Assembly: GCA_012515235.1 (NCBI GenBank)
Contig: JAAYYU010000153.1
Coordinates: forward strand, 31,841-95,840
Length of the DNA stretch: 64,000 nt
Direction: 5' to 3'
From: Candidatus Anammoximicrobium sp.
GTDB lineage: Bacteria > Planctomycetota > Planctomycetia > Pirellulales > Pirellulaceae
Shown here one piece after another: positions 28,528 to 38,800 of this stretch (its first letter is position 1; every line of letters starts with the position of its first letter). The notes below the pieces were generated by a model. It did no database searches. It saw only the letters and a list, made by a program, of their open reading frames with translations, and was not told where the DNA came from. Position numbers and translations under genes: made by a program.

Positions 28528-29919
28528 ATGGAAATAAAGCGGACACGTCAACCCGCAGGGTTTCTGGCAGCGACATGGCTGGCTTTGGCGTGCCTCGGCT
28601 GCTGGGGGAATTTCGAGCCGCAAGCGGCGCATGCCTCCTCGCTTCGCCGCACGGCCATCGTCGAGGCCGTCCAGAAGGTCCGCGACTCGGTGGTCAATAT
28701 CCAAGGCCGCAAAATCGTTCGCGCCGAGTCGGCGGAGCCGGGAAGCAACGAGCCCTTTCGCCAGGTGAACGGCATGGGAACGGGCGTGATCATCGACGCC
28801 CGCGGCTTTATTCTGACAAACTATCATGTGGTGGAAAACGTCGAGACGATTCAGGTCACGCTGGCCGACCGCCGCACCTTCGTCGCGCGGTTGGCGTCCA
28901 ACGACTCGGTTTCCGACCTGGCGGTGATCAAGATCGAAGCCGAGCGACCGCTGCCGGTCATCCCCTGGGGAGTCTCCAGCGACCTGATGCCCGGCGAGTC
29001 GGTGATCGCCTTGGGCAATGCGTTTGGCTACGAGCACACGGTCACTCGGGGGATCATCAGTTCCTTGCACCGCGAAGTCCAGGTCAGCGCGACGCAGAAG
29101 TACCACGATCTGATCCAGACCGATGCCAGCATCAACCCAGGCAACTCGGGCGGCCCGCTGCTGAACATCGACGGCGAAATGGTCGGGATCAACGTGGCGG
29201 TCCGCGTCGGCGCCCAGGGCATCGGCTTTGCCATTCCCGTGGACGAGGTCCTGGAGATCGCGGCCCGGCTGATGAGTACGGAACAGATCGACCGCGTCGT
29301 GCATGGCGTGGTGGGCGAGACGCGCAGCCTGGAAACGGATCGCTGTTTTGCCGTGGTTGGAATTCGCCAAGGCAGTGCGGCCGCCAAGAGCGGACTCCAG
29401 CCCGGCGACGTGATCACGGCCGTCGAGGAGACGCCGGTCAAGCGGGCGATCGACTTCGAACGCGCGCTGCTGGGCCGGCCCGCCGAACAGCCGCTGGCCT
29501 TGAGCGTCCAGCGGAACGGCCAGCTGCAGACCTTGGAACTTGTCCTCCCGTCCAGCTCGGCGGGGGAAGACTTCGACCAGCGGGCGTGGCGCGTGCTGGG
29601 ACTGCGGCTGATCCCGGCCTCCAAGGAGGAATGCCAGCGGACGACCTCCCGTTATCGCGGCGGAATGCGCGTGCTGGCGGTCCGGCCCGACAGTCCCGCG
29701 TCGCGCCAAGGAATCCGGACCGGCGACGTCCTGGTCGGGATGCACGTCTGGGAGACGATTTCTCGGGACAATGTGTCGTACGTTCTGAACCGTGCCGACT
29801 TCGATAGTTTCCAGCCGTTAAAGTTCTTCGTGCTCCGCGGCGACGAGACCCTGTACGGCTTCCTGCAGATCAAACGCGAGGCGACGGTCCAGGTGTCCCG
29901 GAAGACCAACCGCAACTGA
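28528..29919 (+). CDS. HtrA/DegP-like trypsin-type serine protease with two PDZ domains
   Basis: The 463-residue protein has a signal sequence or lipoprotein-like leader (about 1-36, with LACLGC) and a protease domain with catalytic triad His100 (TNYHVVEN), Asp130 (SVSDLAVIK) and Ser207 (NPGNSGGP). Two PDZ domains follow (about 245-335, SGLQPGDVI; and about 365-450, PASRQGIRTGDVL). It is expected to work in the envelope in protein quality control. The ATG at 28528 starts the signal-like segment; 73 upstream codons are open but unlikely. Its stop is two bases before the thiL start, so the two genes are probably translationally coupled, although no functional link is known. Confidence 0.93.
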   Translation: MEIKRTRQPAGFLAATWLALACLGCWGNFEPQAAHASSLRRTAIVEAVQKVRDSVVNIQGRKIVRAESAEPGSNEPFRQVNGMGTGVIIDARGFILTNYHVVENVETIQVTLADRRTFVARLASNDSVSDLAVIKIEAERPLPVIPWGVSSDLMPGESVIALGNAFGYEHTVTRGIISSLHREVQVSATQKYHDLIQTDASINPGNSGGPLLNIDGEMVGINVAVRVGAQGIGFAIPVDEVLEIAARLMSTEQIDRVVHGVVGETRSLETDRCFAVVGIRQGSAAAKSGLQPGDVITAVEETPVKRAIDFERALLGRPAEQPLALSVQRNGQLQTLELVLPSSSAGEDFDQRAWRVLGLRLIPASKEECQRTTSRYRGGMRVLAVRPDSPASRQGIRTGDVLVGMHVWETISRDNVSYVLNRADFDSFQPLKFFVLRGDETLYGFLQIKREATVQVSRKTNRN

Positions 29920-29921
29920 CT

Positions 29922-30839
29922 ATGGAAGCTGCATTCCTCTCCTGGTTGCGCAGTCAAGTTCCCGGCCATCCCCGTCTGCAGCTAGGCATCGGCGACGACG
30001 CCGCCATCCTGGACCTCGCGTCCAACTCGCGCTGCGTGCTCACCACCGATATGCTGAACGACGGCGTGGATTTCGTCTGGGGGCAATGCGACGGGCGACT
30101 CGTCGGCCGCAAATCCCTGGCGGTCAACCTGAGCGACCTGGCGGCGATGGCGGCCCAACCGCTGGCTGCGTTGGTTTCCTTGACCCTGCCGCGTCGCGAC
30201 GCACTCGCGGTCGGCCAGCAATTGTACCAGGGGCTGCTGCCGTTGGCCGATGAATTCGACGTCGCGATCGCCGGGGGCGACACCGGAAGCTGGGACGGGC
30301 CCTTGGTGATCGGCATCACCGCCCTGGGCGTCGCGACCGAACGCGGGCCGTTGCTCCGCAGCGGCGCCCGACCCGGCGACGCGATCATCGTTACGGGCAG
30401 CTTTGGCGGCAGTCTCTTGGGCCGGCATTTCCGCTTTACGCCGCGAGTCCGCGAGGCCTTGCTGCTGAATGAGCGGTATCGATTGCACGCAGCTACCGAT
30501 GTCAGCGATGGACTGGCGTTGGATCTGTCGCACATCACGCAGGAAAGCGGTTGCGGGGCGCTGGTGGAGGCGGCCGCCGTCCCGATCGCCGACGACGCGC
30601 ACCGCTTGGCGGCGGCAGACGGCGGCCGGACGACGCCCCTGGAACACGCCTTGGGCGACGGGGAGGATTTCGAGTTGATCCTGGCGGCGCCGCCCGAGGA
30701 AGCGGCCCGGCTGCTGCGCGACCAGCCCCTGGACGTGCCGCTGACGCGCATCGGCACGTTCACCGCGGAACGCGGTCTGCGGATCAAGACCCCCGACGGG
30801 CGATGCGAACCGTTGCCGCCGCGCGGATATGAGCACTAG
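29922..30839 (+). CDS. thiL: thiamine-monophosphate kinase
   Basis: The 305-residue protein of the PurM-like ATP-binding superfamily has the ThiL motifs IGDDAAIL (23-30), TTDMLNDGVDF (41-51), KSLAVNLSDLAAM, AGGDT and ATDVSDGLALDL, and DGEDFELI near the C-terminus. It phosphorylates thiamine monophosphate to thiamine diphosphate, the cofactor used for example by acetolactate synthase. It follows the HtrA-like gene with two bases between stop and start. No thiamine riboswitch was seen upstream of the pair. Confidence 0.95.
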   Translation: MEAAFLSWLRSQVPGHPRLQLGIGDDAAILDLASNSRCVLTTDMLNDGVDFVWGQCDGRLVGRKSLAVNLSDLAAMAAQPLAALVSLTLPRRDALAVGQQLYQGLLPLADEFDVAIAGGDTGSWDGPLVIGITALGVATERGPLLRSGARPGDAIIVTGSFGGSLLGRHFRFTPRVREALLLNERYRLHAATDVSDGLALDLSHITQESGCGALVEAAAVPIADDAHRLAAADGGRTTPLEHALGDGEDFELILAAPPEEAARLLRDQPLDVPLTRIGTFTAERGLRIKTPDGRCEPLPPRGYEH

Positions 30840-30900
30840 CACCAAACGGGAAACGGCCGCGGAAAGTCGCCGTCTGGGATGCTACGGTCGCGCGAACTGA

Positions 30901-30993
30901 GGTCAGGCTTACAGAATTCAGTTTTGGCCGAGCTCGCTGCCAGCTTTATGGTACGACACGGATCGGCCAAAATTGAATTCTGCAAGCCTGACC
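30901..30993. repeat. 93-bp palindromic element (REPIN or MITE-like)
   Basis: Two 29-base arms in inverted orientation (30901-30929 and 30965-30993) match at 27 of 29 positions around a 35-base loop. The outer ends are GGTCAGGCTT and AAGCCTGACC, and inside are GAATTC-containing segments and TTTTGGCC/GGCCAAAA. It encodes nothing. Length and structure fit a REPIN, as mobilised by RAYT-type transposases, or a small MITE. No flanking target duplication was found, and no second copy was seen in the window. Confidence 0.75.
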
Positions 30994-31605
30994 CCGGCAA
31001 CGAAACCCAAAGTTGCGGACTCCCGTTCGGTGCCAGTGCGTGGTCATCACGAAAAATCGCAGTTGGCCCCGGCAGCCAAGGGCGTTCGTCCTGACGCGGC
31101 CTTCGGGCGCAACCCACCAGCAACGCAGCGAACCGCCGCAGAGAACCCAAGCTTCACGCGAATTTGGCCGCCGCTGTTCCACTCGGCTCAGTCGTCTCCT
31201 GCGCGTTATTCGCGGTTCACAGATGCTCGGGTGCAACCGCTCCTGGTTGAAGAACGCCGAAGCGGTTTTCAAGCCGTAATGAAAAAGCGGGACAGGCTCC
31301 GCGCGGTGGTCGTTCTGCCTTGGGTTTTTTCGGCGCAGCTGAGAGCCGGTCGGCCTTTGTCAACAGGCTGATGGGGCCGATGGCCGCACAGCGCGGCCGC
31401 CTTGCGCGCGCGGGCTTGATTGCAGAAGGTTGGCAAAACAGTATGATGCAGCTTCGGGAATTGGGCGCCACGGGAGAGTTTGCCCTGCCCAACGTGCAGT
31501 CGGTTGACGGAAGAAGAAGTGGAGATCAACGGGCGGTGGAATTTCGATCGGCTCCGGGACGAAGAGATCCGGATGCGCCGGCGGCTTGCCCACGGGCACG
31601 ATCGG
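30994..31605. other. 612 bp without a recognised gene
   Basis: Several frames of 60-140 codons are open on both strands but none resembles a known family or has a convincing start. Together with the palindromic element and the gene fragment beside it, this looks like an eroded insertion-prone region. Confidence 0.5.
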
Positions 31606-31737
31606 TGCCTGCCCACCGCACGTTCGGTGGCCCGCGGGGCGTGCGGTGCCAGTTCCGAGCGCAACGAGGCCGATCCCCAAGTCGGCCGCAAACTGGTCGA
31701 ACGGACGCTGAAACGAATTGCCGCGTTGTGGCCTGAA
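31606..31737 (+). pseudogene. C-terminal fragment of a ceramidase-like gene
   Basis: About 44 codons match the last 45 residues of the intact ceramidase-like protein encoded just downstream: CLPTARSVARGACGA against YLPTQRSVAGGAYGA, and GRKLVERTLKRIAALW against GRQLVERTLELIASVW. The rest of the gene is absent or beyond recognition, and the frame runs on past the expected stop. This is the broken 3' end of a paralogue left after duplication and decay. Confidence 0.75.
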
Positions 31738-31829
31738 CCGTCAGGCGTGCACGAGGCGCGCCTTCTGCCGTGGACCGCGTCGAAGGACGAGGATGGATGA
31801 ACCGTTTTCAATGCAGTGAGGGATCTGCC

Positions 31830-33476
31830 ATGCTGTTTCGCAATTCGTTCGGACTGTCCGTCAGCTTGACGGTCGTCTTGGCCTCGCTTTGGATGTTTGG
31901 GCCGGCAGGACAGACGCTGTGCGCCGCGGACGCGGCAGAAGCCGCCGGGCCGCTGCGGATCGGTTGGGCGTCAACCGACATCACGCCTGAAAAGCCGGTC
32001 GTTCTGGTGGGCTTCTCCAGCGCGCGGATTTCCGAGGGCGTGCTGGACCCGATCACGGCGACGGCCCTGGTTTTGGAATCGGGCCGCGACGGCAAACCGG
32101 ACGAGATAGCCATCCTGGTCTCCGTCGATCTGGTCGGCATCGGCAACGATCTGCGGGACCTTGTCCGGAAGAAAGTAGGTCAAGCGGTGCCGGAGATCGA
32201 CGTAGCCAAGATCGTCCTGAACGCGACGCACACGCACTGTGCGCCGGCGTACAGCACGTCTCCCGACATGACGGAGAAGCTCGCCAAGCTCGGCATCGAC
32301 GTTTCGGTCCAGTGGTCGCCCTGGGGCATTGACATGGGCGTGATGTCGCCGGTGGAGTACATCGAATTCGCGGCCGGGCGGATTGCCGGCGCGATTGAGC
32401 AGGCGTGGAAGAGTCGCCGACCCGGCGGCGTGAGCTTCGGCTTGAGCCATGCCGTGGTGGGGCACAATCGGCTGACCGCCTACTACGACGGCCACTCGCA
32501 GATGTACGGCGCCACAAACCGCCCGGACTTCAGCCACGTGGAGGGGTACGAGGATCATGCGGTCAATCTGCTGTACACCTGGGACGGGGACGGCAAGCTG
32601 ACGGGCGTCGCGATCAACGTCGCCTGTCCGTCGCAGGTGAGCGGCGGCTCGCGGATTACCGCCGACTACTGGCACGACGCGCGGAACGAGCTTCGCCAAC
32701 GCTTGGGCGAACGACTTTTTGTCCTCCCGCAATGCTCGGCGGCTGGCGACCAGTCGCCGGTCGTGATGGTCGAAAAGAGCGCGGAGAGCCGGATGGAGCG
32801 GCTGAGCGGGCGCAACCGGCGGCAGCAGATCGCCGTGCGAATCGCCGACGCGGTGACGGCGATCCTGCCGGCGATGGAGAAGCACATCGAGCGAGCTCCC
32901 GTGCTTGTGCATCGCGTGGCGGAGGTCGAATTGAGCCGGCGGCAGTTGTCCGAAGCGGACATCAAGACGCCCCGCGCGACGCACCACCGGCCGCAGGTGG
33001 AATCGGTCGAGCAGGCGTTCGAGCGACTGCTGGGGGAATACCGCAAGCTGCGTCAGGAGCTTGAAGCCCAGCCGGAACGGAAGCAGAAACGGGGCTGGTT
33101 TGGCCCCATCACGGCGGTATACTGGCGGCTGGCCCGAGCCTCGCGCGTCCTGGACCGCTACGAGTTGCAGAAGACACAGCCCACCATGCCGGTCCCGGTT
33201 CACGTCATCCGACTGGGCGAGATGGTTATCGCCACGAACCCGTTCGAGTTGTACCTGGATTTCGGTGCGCAGATGAAGGCCCGCAGCAAGGCGGTGCAGA
33301 CGTTTGTCGTCGAGCTTGCCGACGGCGGAGGCTTCGGCTACCTTCCGACCCAACGCTCGGTGGCTGGCGGGGCCTACGGCGCGATTCCGGAGAGCACCCT
33401 GATCGGCCCGGACGGCGGGCGGCAACTGGTCGAACGGACCCTGGAGTTGATCGCGTCTGTATGGGCGGACGAGTGA
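31830..33476 (+). CDS. secreted neutral/alkaline ceramidase-like protein (paralogue 1)
   Basis: The 548-residue protein has a signal peptide (about 1-33) and the N-terminal domain of the neutral/alkaline non-lysosomal ceramidase family: GWASTDITPE (45-54), the metal-binding THTH (133-136), VGHNRL, and GDQSP, whose Ser matches the nucleophile of the GDVSPN motif in true ceramidases. The C-terminus ends YLPTQRSVAGGAYGA. The planctomycete proteins of this group are divergent, and the substrate may be another amide or ester. ATG 31830 is chosen for its signal peptide and the GAGGGA before it. It starts a same-strand cluster ending with a second paralogue at 40604. Confidence 0.86.
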   Translation: MLFRNSFGLSVSLTVVLASLWMFGPAGQTLCAADAAEAAGPLRIGWASTDITPEKPVVLVGFSSARISEGVLDPITATALVLESGRDGKPDEIAILVSVDLVGIGNDLRDLVRKKVGQAVPEIDVAKIVLNATHTHCAPAYSTSPDMTEKLAKLGIDVSVQWSPWGIDMGVMSPVEYIEFAAGRIAGAIEQAWKSRRPGGVSFGLSHAVVGHNRLTAYYDGHSQMYGATNRPDFSHVEGYEDHAVNLLYTWDGDGKLTGVAINVACPSQVSGGSRITADYWHDARNELRQRLGERLFVLPQCSAAGDQSPVVMVEKSAESRMERLSGRNRRQQIAVRIADAVTAILPAMEKHIERAPVLVHRVAEVELSRRQLSEADIKTPRATHHRPQVESVEQAFERLLGEYRKLRQELEAQPERKQKRGWFGPITAVYWRLARASRVLDRYELQKTQPTMPVPVHVIRLGEMVIATNPFELYLDFGAQMKARSKAVQTFVVELADGGGFGYLPTQRSVAGGAYGAIPESTLIGPDGGRQLVERTLELIASVWADE

Positions 33477-33563
33477 GTCGCCGGGCGCAGACACGTTCTG
33501 TGCGAGGAAGCCGACCGCAACTCCTGGACAATCCGAACAAACTTACTGGAAAGGATCACCATC

Positions 33564-35684
33564 ATGTTATGCCGAACGAGTTCGAATCGTGTGGACTTGG
33601 CGGGCCGGATTCGCGCCGCCGGCAGAAGAGTGCCGGTGGGGCGGTTCCCGCTGGGGTTGGGAGCGGCGCTGCTGGTCTGCCTGACGGCCGGCCCGCGTGT
33701 GCTGGCGGCCGAGATGCCGGCCGAGGAAGCCTGGAAGGCGCTGCCCAGTTATGCTTATGGGCAAGACATGGCTCCCCTGCTGGCCGTCGACCGCGAGGTG
33801 ATCGGATCCATGACTTCCGAACAAAGCCGCTCGGCCTGCGCCGCGCGGCTCGCCAGGCTGTTGGAGGCCGCCGGCACGACGCCGGCCGCTCGCCAGTACA
33901 TCTGCCTGAAACTCCGGCAGGCGGGCACGCCGGCCCAGGTTCCTTTGTTGTCGCGGCTGTTGGCCGACGCGGCCCTCGCGGACAGCGCTCGGCAGGCGTT
34001 GGAAACGATTCCCGGCGACGAGGCGGCCGCGGCGCTTCGCGCCGCGCTGGGCACGCTGGCCGGCACGCCGCTGGTCGGCGTTATTAACTCCGTCGGCGTT
34101 CGCCGCGACGGGCAGGCGGTCGCCAAGCTTCAAGAATTGGCTGCCGGAGCCGATCCGGCCGCCGCCGAGGCCGCGCTGCGGGCACTGGGGAACGTCGCCA
34201 ACGAGCAGGCCGCGACCTATTTGATCGCTCGCGCCGAGAAGACGTCCGCTCCCCTGCCGCAGACTTTGGCTGCGGCGTTGCTGAACTGTGCGAATGCCAG
34301 CGTCGCGGCGGGAGCCAGTGACCGGGCGCGGACGATCTACGCCGCGCTCGCCCAACCGGACCAGGCTTCCGGCGTCCGCCGCGCGGCCTGCGAAGGTCTG
34401 TTTCGGCTCCAGGAGGACCGCGCGGCCGCCGTGCTGGCCTGGATTGCCGACCCGGACGCCGACCGCCGGCGCGTCGCGGCTGGGCATCTGGGGCTGCTGG
34501 CCTCAGAACAACTTGACCAGTTGGCCGAGCGTTTGGCCGAATTGCCGGACGACAGCAAGACCGTGGTGCTGGAGACCCTGGCCCTGCGTCAAGGCGGCAG
34601 CGGGCTTCCGCTGATGCTTAAAGCCGCACAGAGCGACAAGCTTGGCTTGCGCGTGGTCGGCATCCGCGGCCTGGGGGCTTTGGCCGACGTGTCGACGCTC
34701 CCCTTCCTGATCGATCGTCTTGCGGACGGTGAAGAGGTGACCAAGGCCGCGCAAGAGGCGATTTGTTGCTTGCCCCGCAAGACGGTCACCGGGGAAATGC
34801 TGACCGTGATCGAGAAACGGCCCGAGTTGCGCGTTCCGGCGATCGAGGTGCTGGCGAGGTTGCGGTCCTATGAAGCGATCGATTCGCTGGTGACGCTGGC
34901 GGCCGACGCCGATCCGGGTTTGCACGAAGTGGCGTTGGATGGCCTGCGGAGGATCGCGGACCCCGACGAATTCGATATTCCGCGTCTGATGGGCCTGCTG
35001 CGCAAAGTCGAGCCGGGTCGCCATCGCGACGCGGTGGAAAAGACGATCATGCTGATTTGCGACAAGCTGCCTTCGAATGCGGACCGGGCGGGACCCGTCC
35101 TGGCCGCGCTGGCGAAGGTCCCCGAAAAGGAATCGCACAAGTACCTGCCGTTGCTCGGCCGGTTGGGCGGCGACCAGGCGCGGCAACGGGTGGAAGCGGC
35201 GTTGCAGCAGGCCGACCCGGAAATCAAGCAGGCGGCGGTCAGGGCGGTGTGCAACTGGCCCGACGCGACCGTGGCCGACCAGTTGTGGAAATTGGCCGGC
35301 AGCGCCGACGACCCGGGCGCGCGGCGCGCGGCGCTGCGGGCCTATGTCCGCGTGGTGACGCTGGAAAGCAAACGTCCCGAAGCCGAGACGTTAAACATGC
35401 TCCAGGAGGCGATGAAGCTGGCCCAGAGCCCCGAGGACAAGCAACTGGTGCTCGTCCGCGCTGCGACCGTACGCACGCTGCAGACCGTCGATTGGGTCGC
35501 CGGCTACCTGGACGACCCGGAGTTGGCTCAGGCGGCGTGCGAGTCGATCGTCGAATTGGCGCACCACCGCTTCCTGCGTCATCCCAACATGGACCGCTTT
35601 GGTCCGCTGCTGGAGAAGATAAGCAAGGTCAGCCGCGATCCCGCCGTGGCGGAACGGGCGAGCAAGTACCGGCTCGGTTTATAG
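33564..35684 (+). CDS. secreted HEAT-repeat protein
   Basis: A 706-residue protein with a basic N-terminus, a hydrophobic export segment (about 26-49, ending VLAAEMPA) and then an all-helical body of repeated units of about 30-40 residues rich in Ala, Leu, Asp and Arg. Units such as LGLRVVGIRGLGALADVSTLPFL... fit HEAT/PBS-lyase-like repeats. It is a probable binding scaffold in the envelope. It sits 87 bp after the first ceramidase-like gene and 138 bp before the propeller-methyltransferase gene, all in the same direction, so it may hold the products together or bind their substrate. No catalytic residues were recognised. Confidence 0.85.
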   Translation: MLCRTSSNRVDLAGRIRAAGRRVPVGRFPLGLGAALLVCLTAGPRVLAAEMPAEEAWKALPSYAYGQDMAPLLAVDREVIGSMTSEQSRSACAARLARLLEAAGTTPAARQYICLKLRQAGTPAQVPLLSRLLADAALADSARQALETIPGDEAAAALRAALGTLAGTPLVGVINSVGVRRDGQAVAKLQELAAGADPAAAEAALRALGNVANEQAATYLIARAEKTSAPLPQTLAAALLNCANASVAAGASDRARTIYAALAQPDQASGVRRAACEGLFRLQEDRAAAVLAWIADPDADRRRVAAGHLGLLASEQLDQLAERLAELPDDSKTVVLETLALRQGGSGLPLMLKAAQSDKLGLRVVGIRGLGALADVSTLPFLIDRLADGEEVTKAAQEAICCLPRKTVTGEMLTVIEKRPELRVPAIEVLARLRSYEAIDSLVTLAADADPGLHEVALDGLRRIADPDEFDIPRLMGLLRKVEPGRHRDAVEKTIMLICDKLPSNADRAGPVLAALAKVPEKESHKYLPLLGRLGGDQARQRVEAALQQADPEIKQAAVRAVCNWPDATVADQLWKLAGSADDPGARRAALRAYVRVVTLESKRPEAETLNMLQEAMKLAQSPEDKQLVLVRAATVRTLQTVDWVAGYLDDPELAQAACESIVELAHHRFLRHPNMDRFGPLLEKISKVSRDPAVAERASKYRLGL

Positions 35685-35822
35685 TCCACCCACCAAGGGC
35701 GGTTGCGATTCATGCACAAACCTCGCTTCAGGCCGCCGTCGGAAACGAGCCAACGGCGTTGCGCAGGTTGCTGAGTTTTTTCTGCAGACACTTTTTTCGC
35801 TTCTTGCAACGGGAGGTAAACC

Positions 35823-38800
35823 GTGAACACGGGGAAGAGCAACGTGCGGCTGGTTCTCGTCCTGACGATCGTCACGCTGTCACTGGGGAACCCGGGGACG
35901 CGGGGCGGCGACTGGCCGACCTTCCGCGGGGATTACCGGCGGAGCGGCGTGGCGGGCCAAGCGTTAAAGCTGCCGTTGCACGAAGCCTGGGTTCACAAGG
36001 CAGCGCACCCGCCTCGGCCGGCCTGGCCCGAACTGCCGGCCACCGTGGACGTCTGGCATCGCATCCAGGGCTTGGCCCCGACGACGATCTATGACCGCGC
36101 GTTTCACGTGGCGGTGGCGGACGGTCGGCTGTTTTTCGGCTCGTCGGCCGAGGACGCGGTCGGCTGCCTGGACGCCGCGACGGGCCAGGTGCGTTGGTCG
36201 TTTCTGACCGAAGGACCGGTGCGGCTGGCGCCGACGGTCGCCGAGGGCCGCGTCTACGCCGGTTGCGACGACGGCTATCTGTATTGCCTGGACGCCGCGA
36301 CCGGCGCTCTGCGGTGGAAGCATCGGCCGGCTCCGGAAGACCGCCGGTTGCCGGGCAACGAGCGGATGATCTCCCTGTTTCCGATCCGGTGCGGGATCGC
36401 GGTCAGCGACGGCATGGTGTATTGCTGCGCCGGGCTGTTTCCCGAACACGGCGTATCCTTGTGCGCGCTGGATGCCGTCAGCGGCAAGGAGGTTTGGAAG
36501 CAGCCAATCGATGTCTCGCCGCAGGGCTATCTGCTCGCCTCCGCCGACCGGTTGTTTGTGCCCACGGGCCGGACGGCGCCCAGCGTGTACGAGCGGGCCG
36601 ACGGCAAGGCGGTGGGCAGCCTGCCCGGCAGCGGCGTCGATGGGCGGGGCGGAGGCAGCTTTGCGGTCCTGCTGGACGAGACCGTGGCTCACAGCAGCGG
36701 CGAGGCCGGCGGTCTGAGCTTCTCCAGGCCCGGATCGAAGGAGAAAATCATGTTCACCGCCGGCCAGCGCATGTTGGCTCAGGGCTCGATGGCATACATC
36801 TACGGCCGGGATCGGCTGTTGGCGCTGGATTTTCTCGAGTACTTTGAGTTGTGCCGGCTGCAGAACAAGAAGGACAAGACGGCGGCGGAGCAGCAGCGGT
36901 TGGCGGAACTGCGCGGCGCGGGCCAGGCCTTTGTGAAATGGGAGGTGGCCTGTCCGGCGACGTACGAAATCGTGCTGGCCGGCGAGACGATCTTTGCCGG
37001 CGGCGACAGCCGGGTGGCGGCCTTCAACGCGGCCGACGGCAGAATGCTGTGGAATGCCGTGGTCTGGGGCCGGGCGTACGGGCTGGCCGTCGCCGGCGAT
37101 GCGCTGTACGTCAGCACCGACAAAGGCCTGATCTACTGTTTCCAGAACACGGCCGATCCGGATCGCGTGCCGCTGCCCACGGAGGCGCTGGTGCCCGGTT
37201 CGCCCTATGCCGACGATCCGAGCCAGACGCGGCATCGGCAAGTGGCGGAACTGGCGGTCCAGCGAGCGGGCGACAGGCAAGGATATTGCCTGGTCCTCGG
37301 CGCCGGCTCGGGCCGGCTGGCCTACGAGATTGCGCGGCGGTCCCAATTCCAGGTCATCGCCCTGGAGAGCGACCCGGCCCAGGCCGAAGCCGACCGGCGG
37401 CTGCTGAGCCGAGCGGGCCTGTACGGGACTCGGATCAGCATCCACCAAGCCCCTTTGGACAAGCTGCCCTACCCGCCTTACTTCGCCAACCTGATCGTCG
37501 CGGACGAGTCCGCAGTGGGCGGCAAGCTGCCGTTGTGTGCCGCCGAGTTGTTCCGCGTGCTGCGGCCCTGTGGCGGCACGCTCGTCGTGGCACAGTTGCC
37601 CGCCGGCCTGGACGCGGCGGCGTTGCAGAGCTGGGGCCAGGACGGCATCGCCGGCTGGAAGACGGAAGCCCTGACAGGCGGTGGCGGCGCTGTCGGTACG
37701 GCCGTCCGCGGCCCGCTGCCGGGGACCGGTGAATGGTCGCATTTCTACGCAGACAACGGCAATTCGGCGTGCAGCGGGGACAACCTGCCGCCAGGTCCGG
37801 TGGACATCCAATGGTTTGGCCGTCCCGGACCGCGGAGGATGCCCGACCGGCACGACAAGAACGTGGGCCCGCTGTACAAAGACGGGCGGCTGTTCGTCTC
37901 CGGCGACAACTATGTCATGGCTTTGGATGCGTACAACGGCACGGTCCTGTGGGAGCGAGACGTGCCGGATTCGATTCGCCTGGGGGCGTTCAAACATTCC
38001 GGCAGCATGGCCGCCAACGATGACCGGCTGTATCTGGCCGCAGGAAGCGAGTGCCGGGCCTTGGATGCCCGGACGGGCCAGCAGAAACTGGCGGTCACGG
38101 TCCCGCCCGCGGCGGACGGCCGCAGCAACGAGTGGGGCTACGTCGCGTGCGAAGGCGACCTGTTGCTGGGCAGCGTGTGCCGCTCGGGCGCCGCATTCCG
38201 CATTCAGGATTTGGATACCGAGACCCTGATCTGGCGTGATTTCATGCCCGTCGTCTGCAGCGATGCCCTGTTTGCCCGCGACCGGCACAGCGGCCAGGAG
38301 CGATGGAGCTATACCCCGGCCGCCGGCGTGATCATCAACCCGACGATCGCCGTGGGCGGCGGCCGCGTGTACTTCGTCGAAAGCACCAACCCGCGATCGC
38401 GCGACTATGCCGATGGCCGGGTGAAACTCGACGTGCTGCTGGGCCAGGGCGCCAAGCTGCTCGCGTTGGACGTGCGGACCGGCAAGCCGGTCTGGGAGCG
38501 TGAGGCTCCGTTTGCCGCGCTACAGCACATTATCTTCTTGAGCTACGCCAAGGAGACCGTCGTCGTGACGGGCTCGAAGAACGTGCTGGTCGAGGGCAAG
38601 GGCAGGGTCCGCTATGATCTGCACGCCTTCGAGGCGGCCAGCGGCGCTTCGCTGTGGCAGAACACGCAGACGCCCATCCCCGACCACATCCTGCAAGGCG
38701 GACACGGCGAACAGGTTCAGCACCCGGCGATCGTCGGCGAGACCATCTACAACACGGGATTTGCCGTCCACTTGCGGACGGGTGCGCCGAGCGAGGGCTG

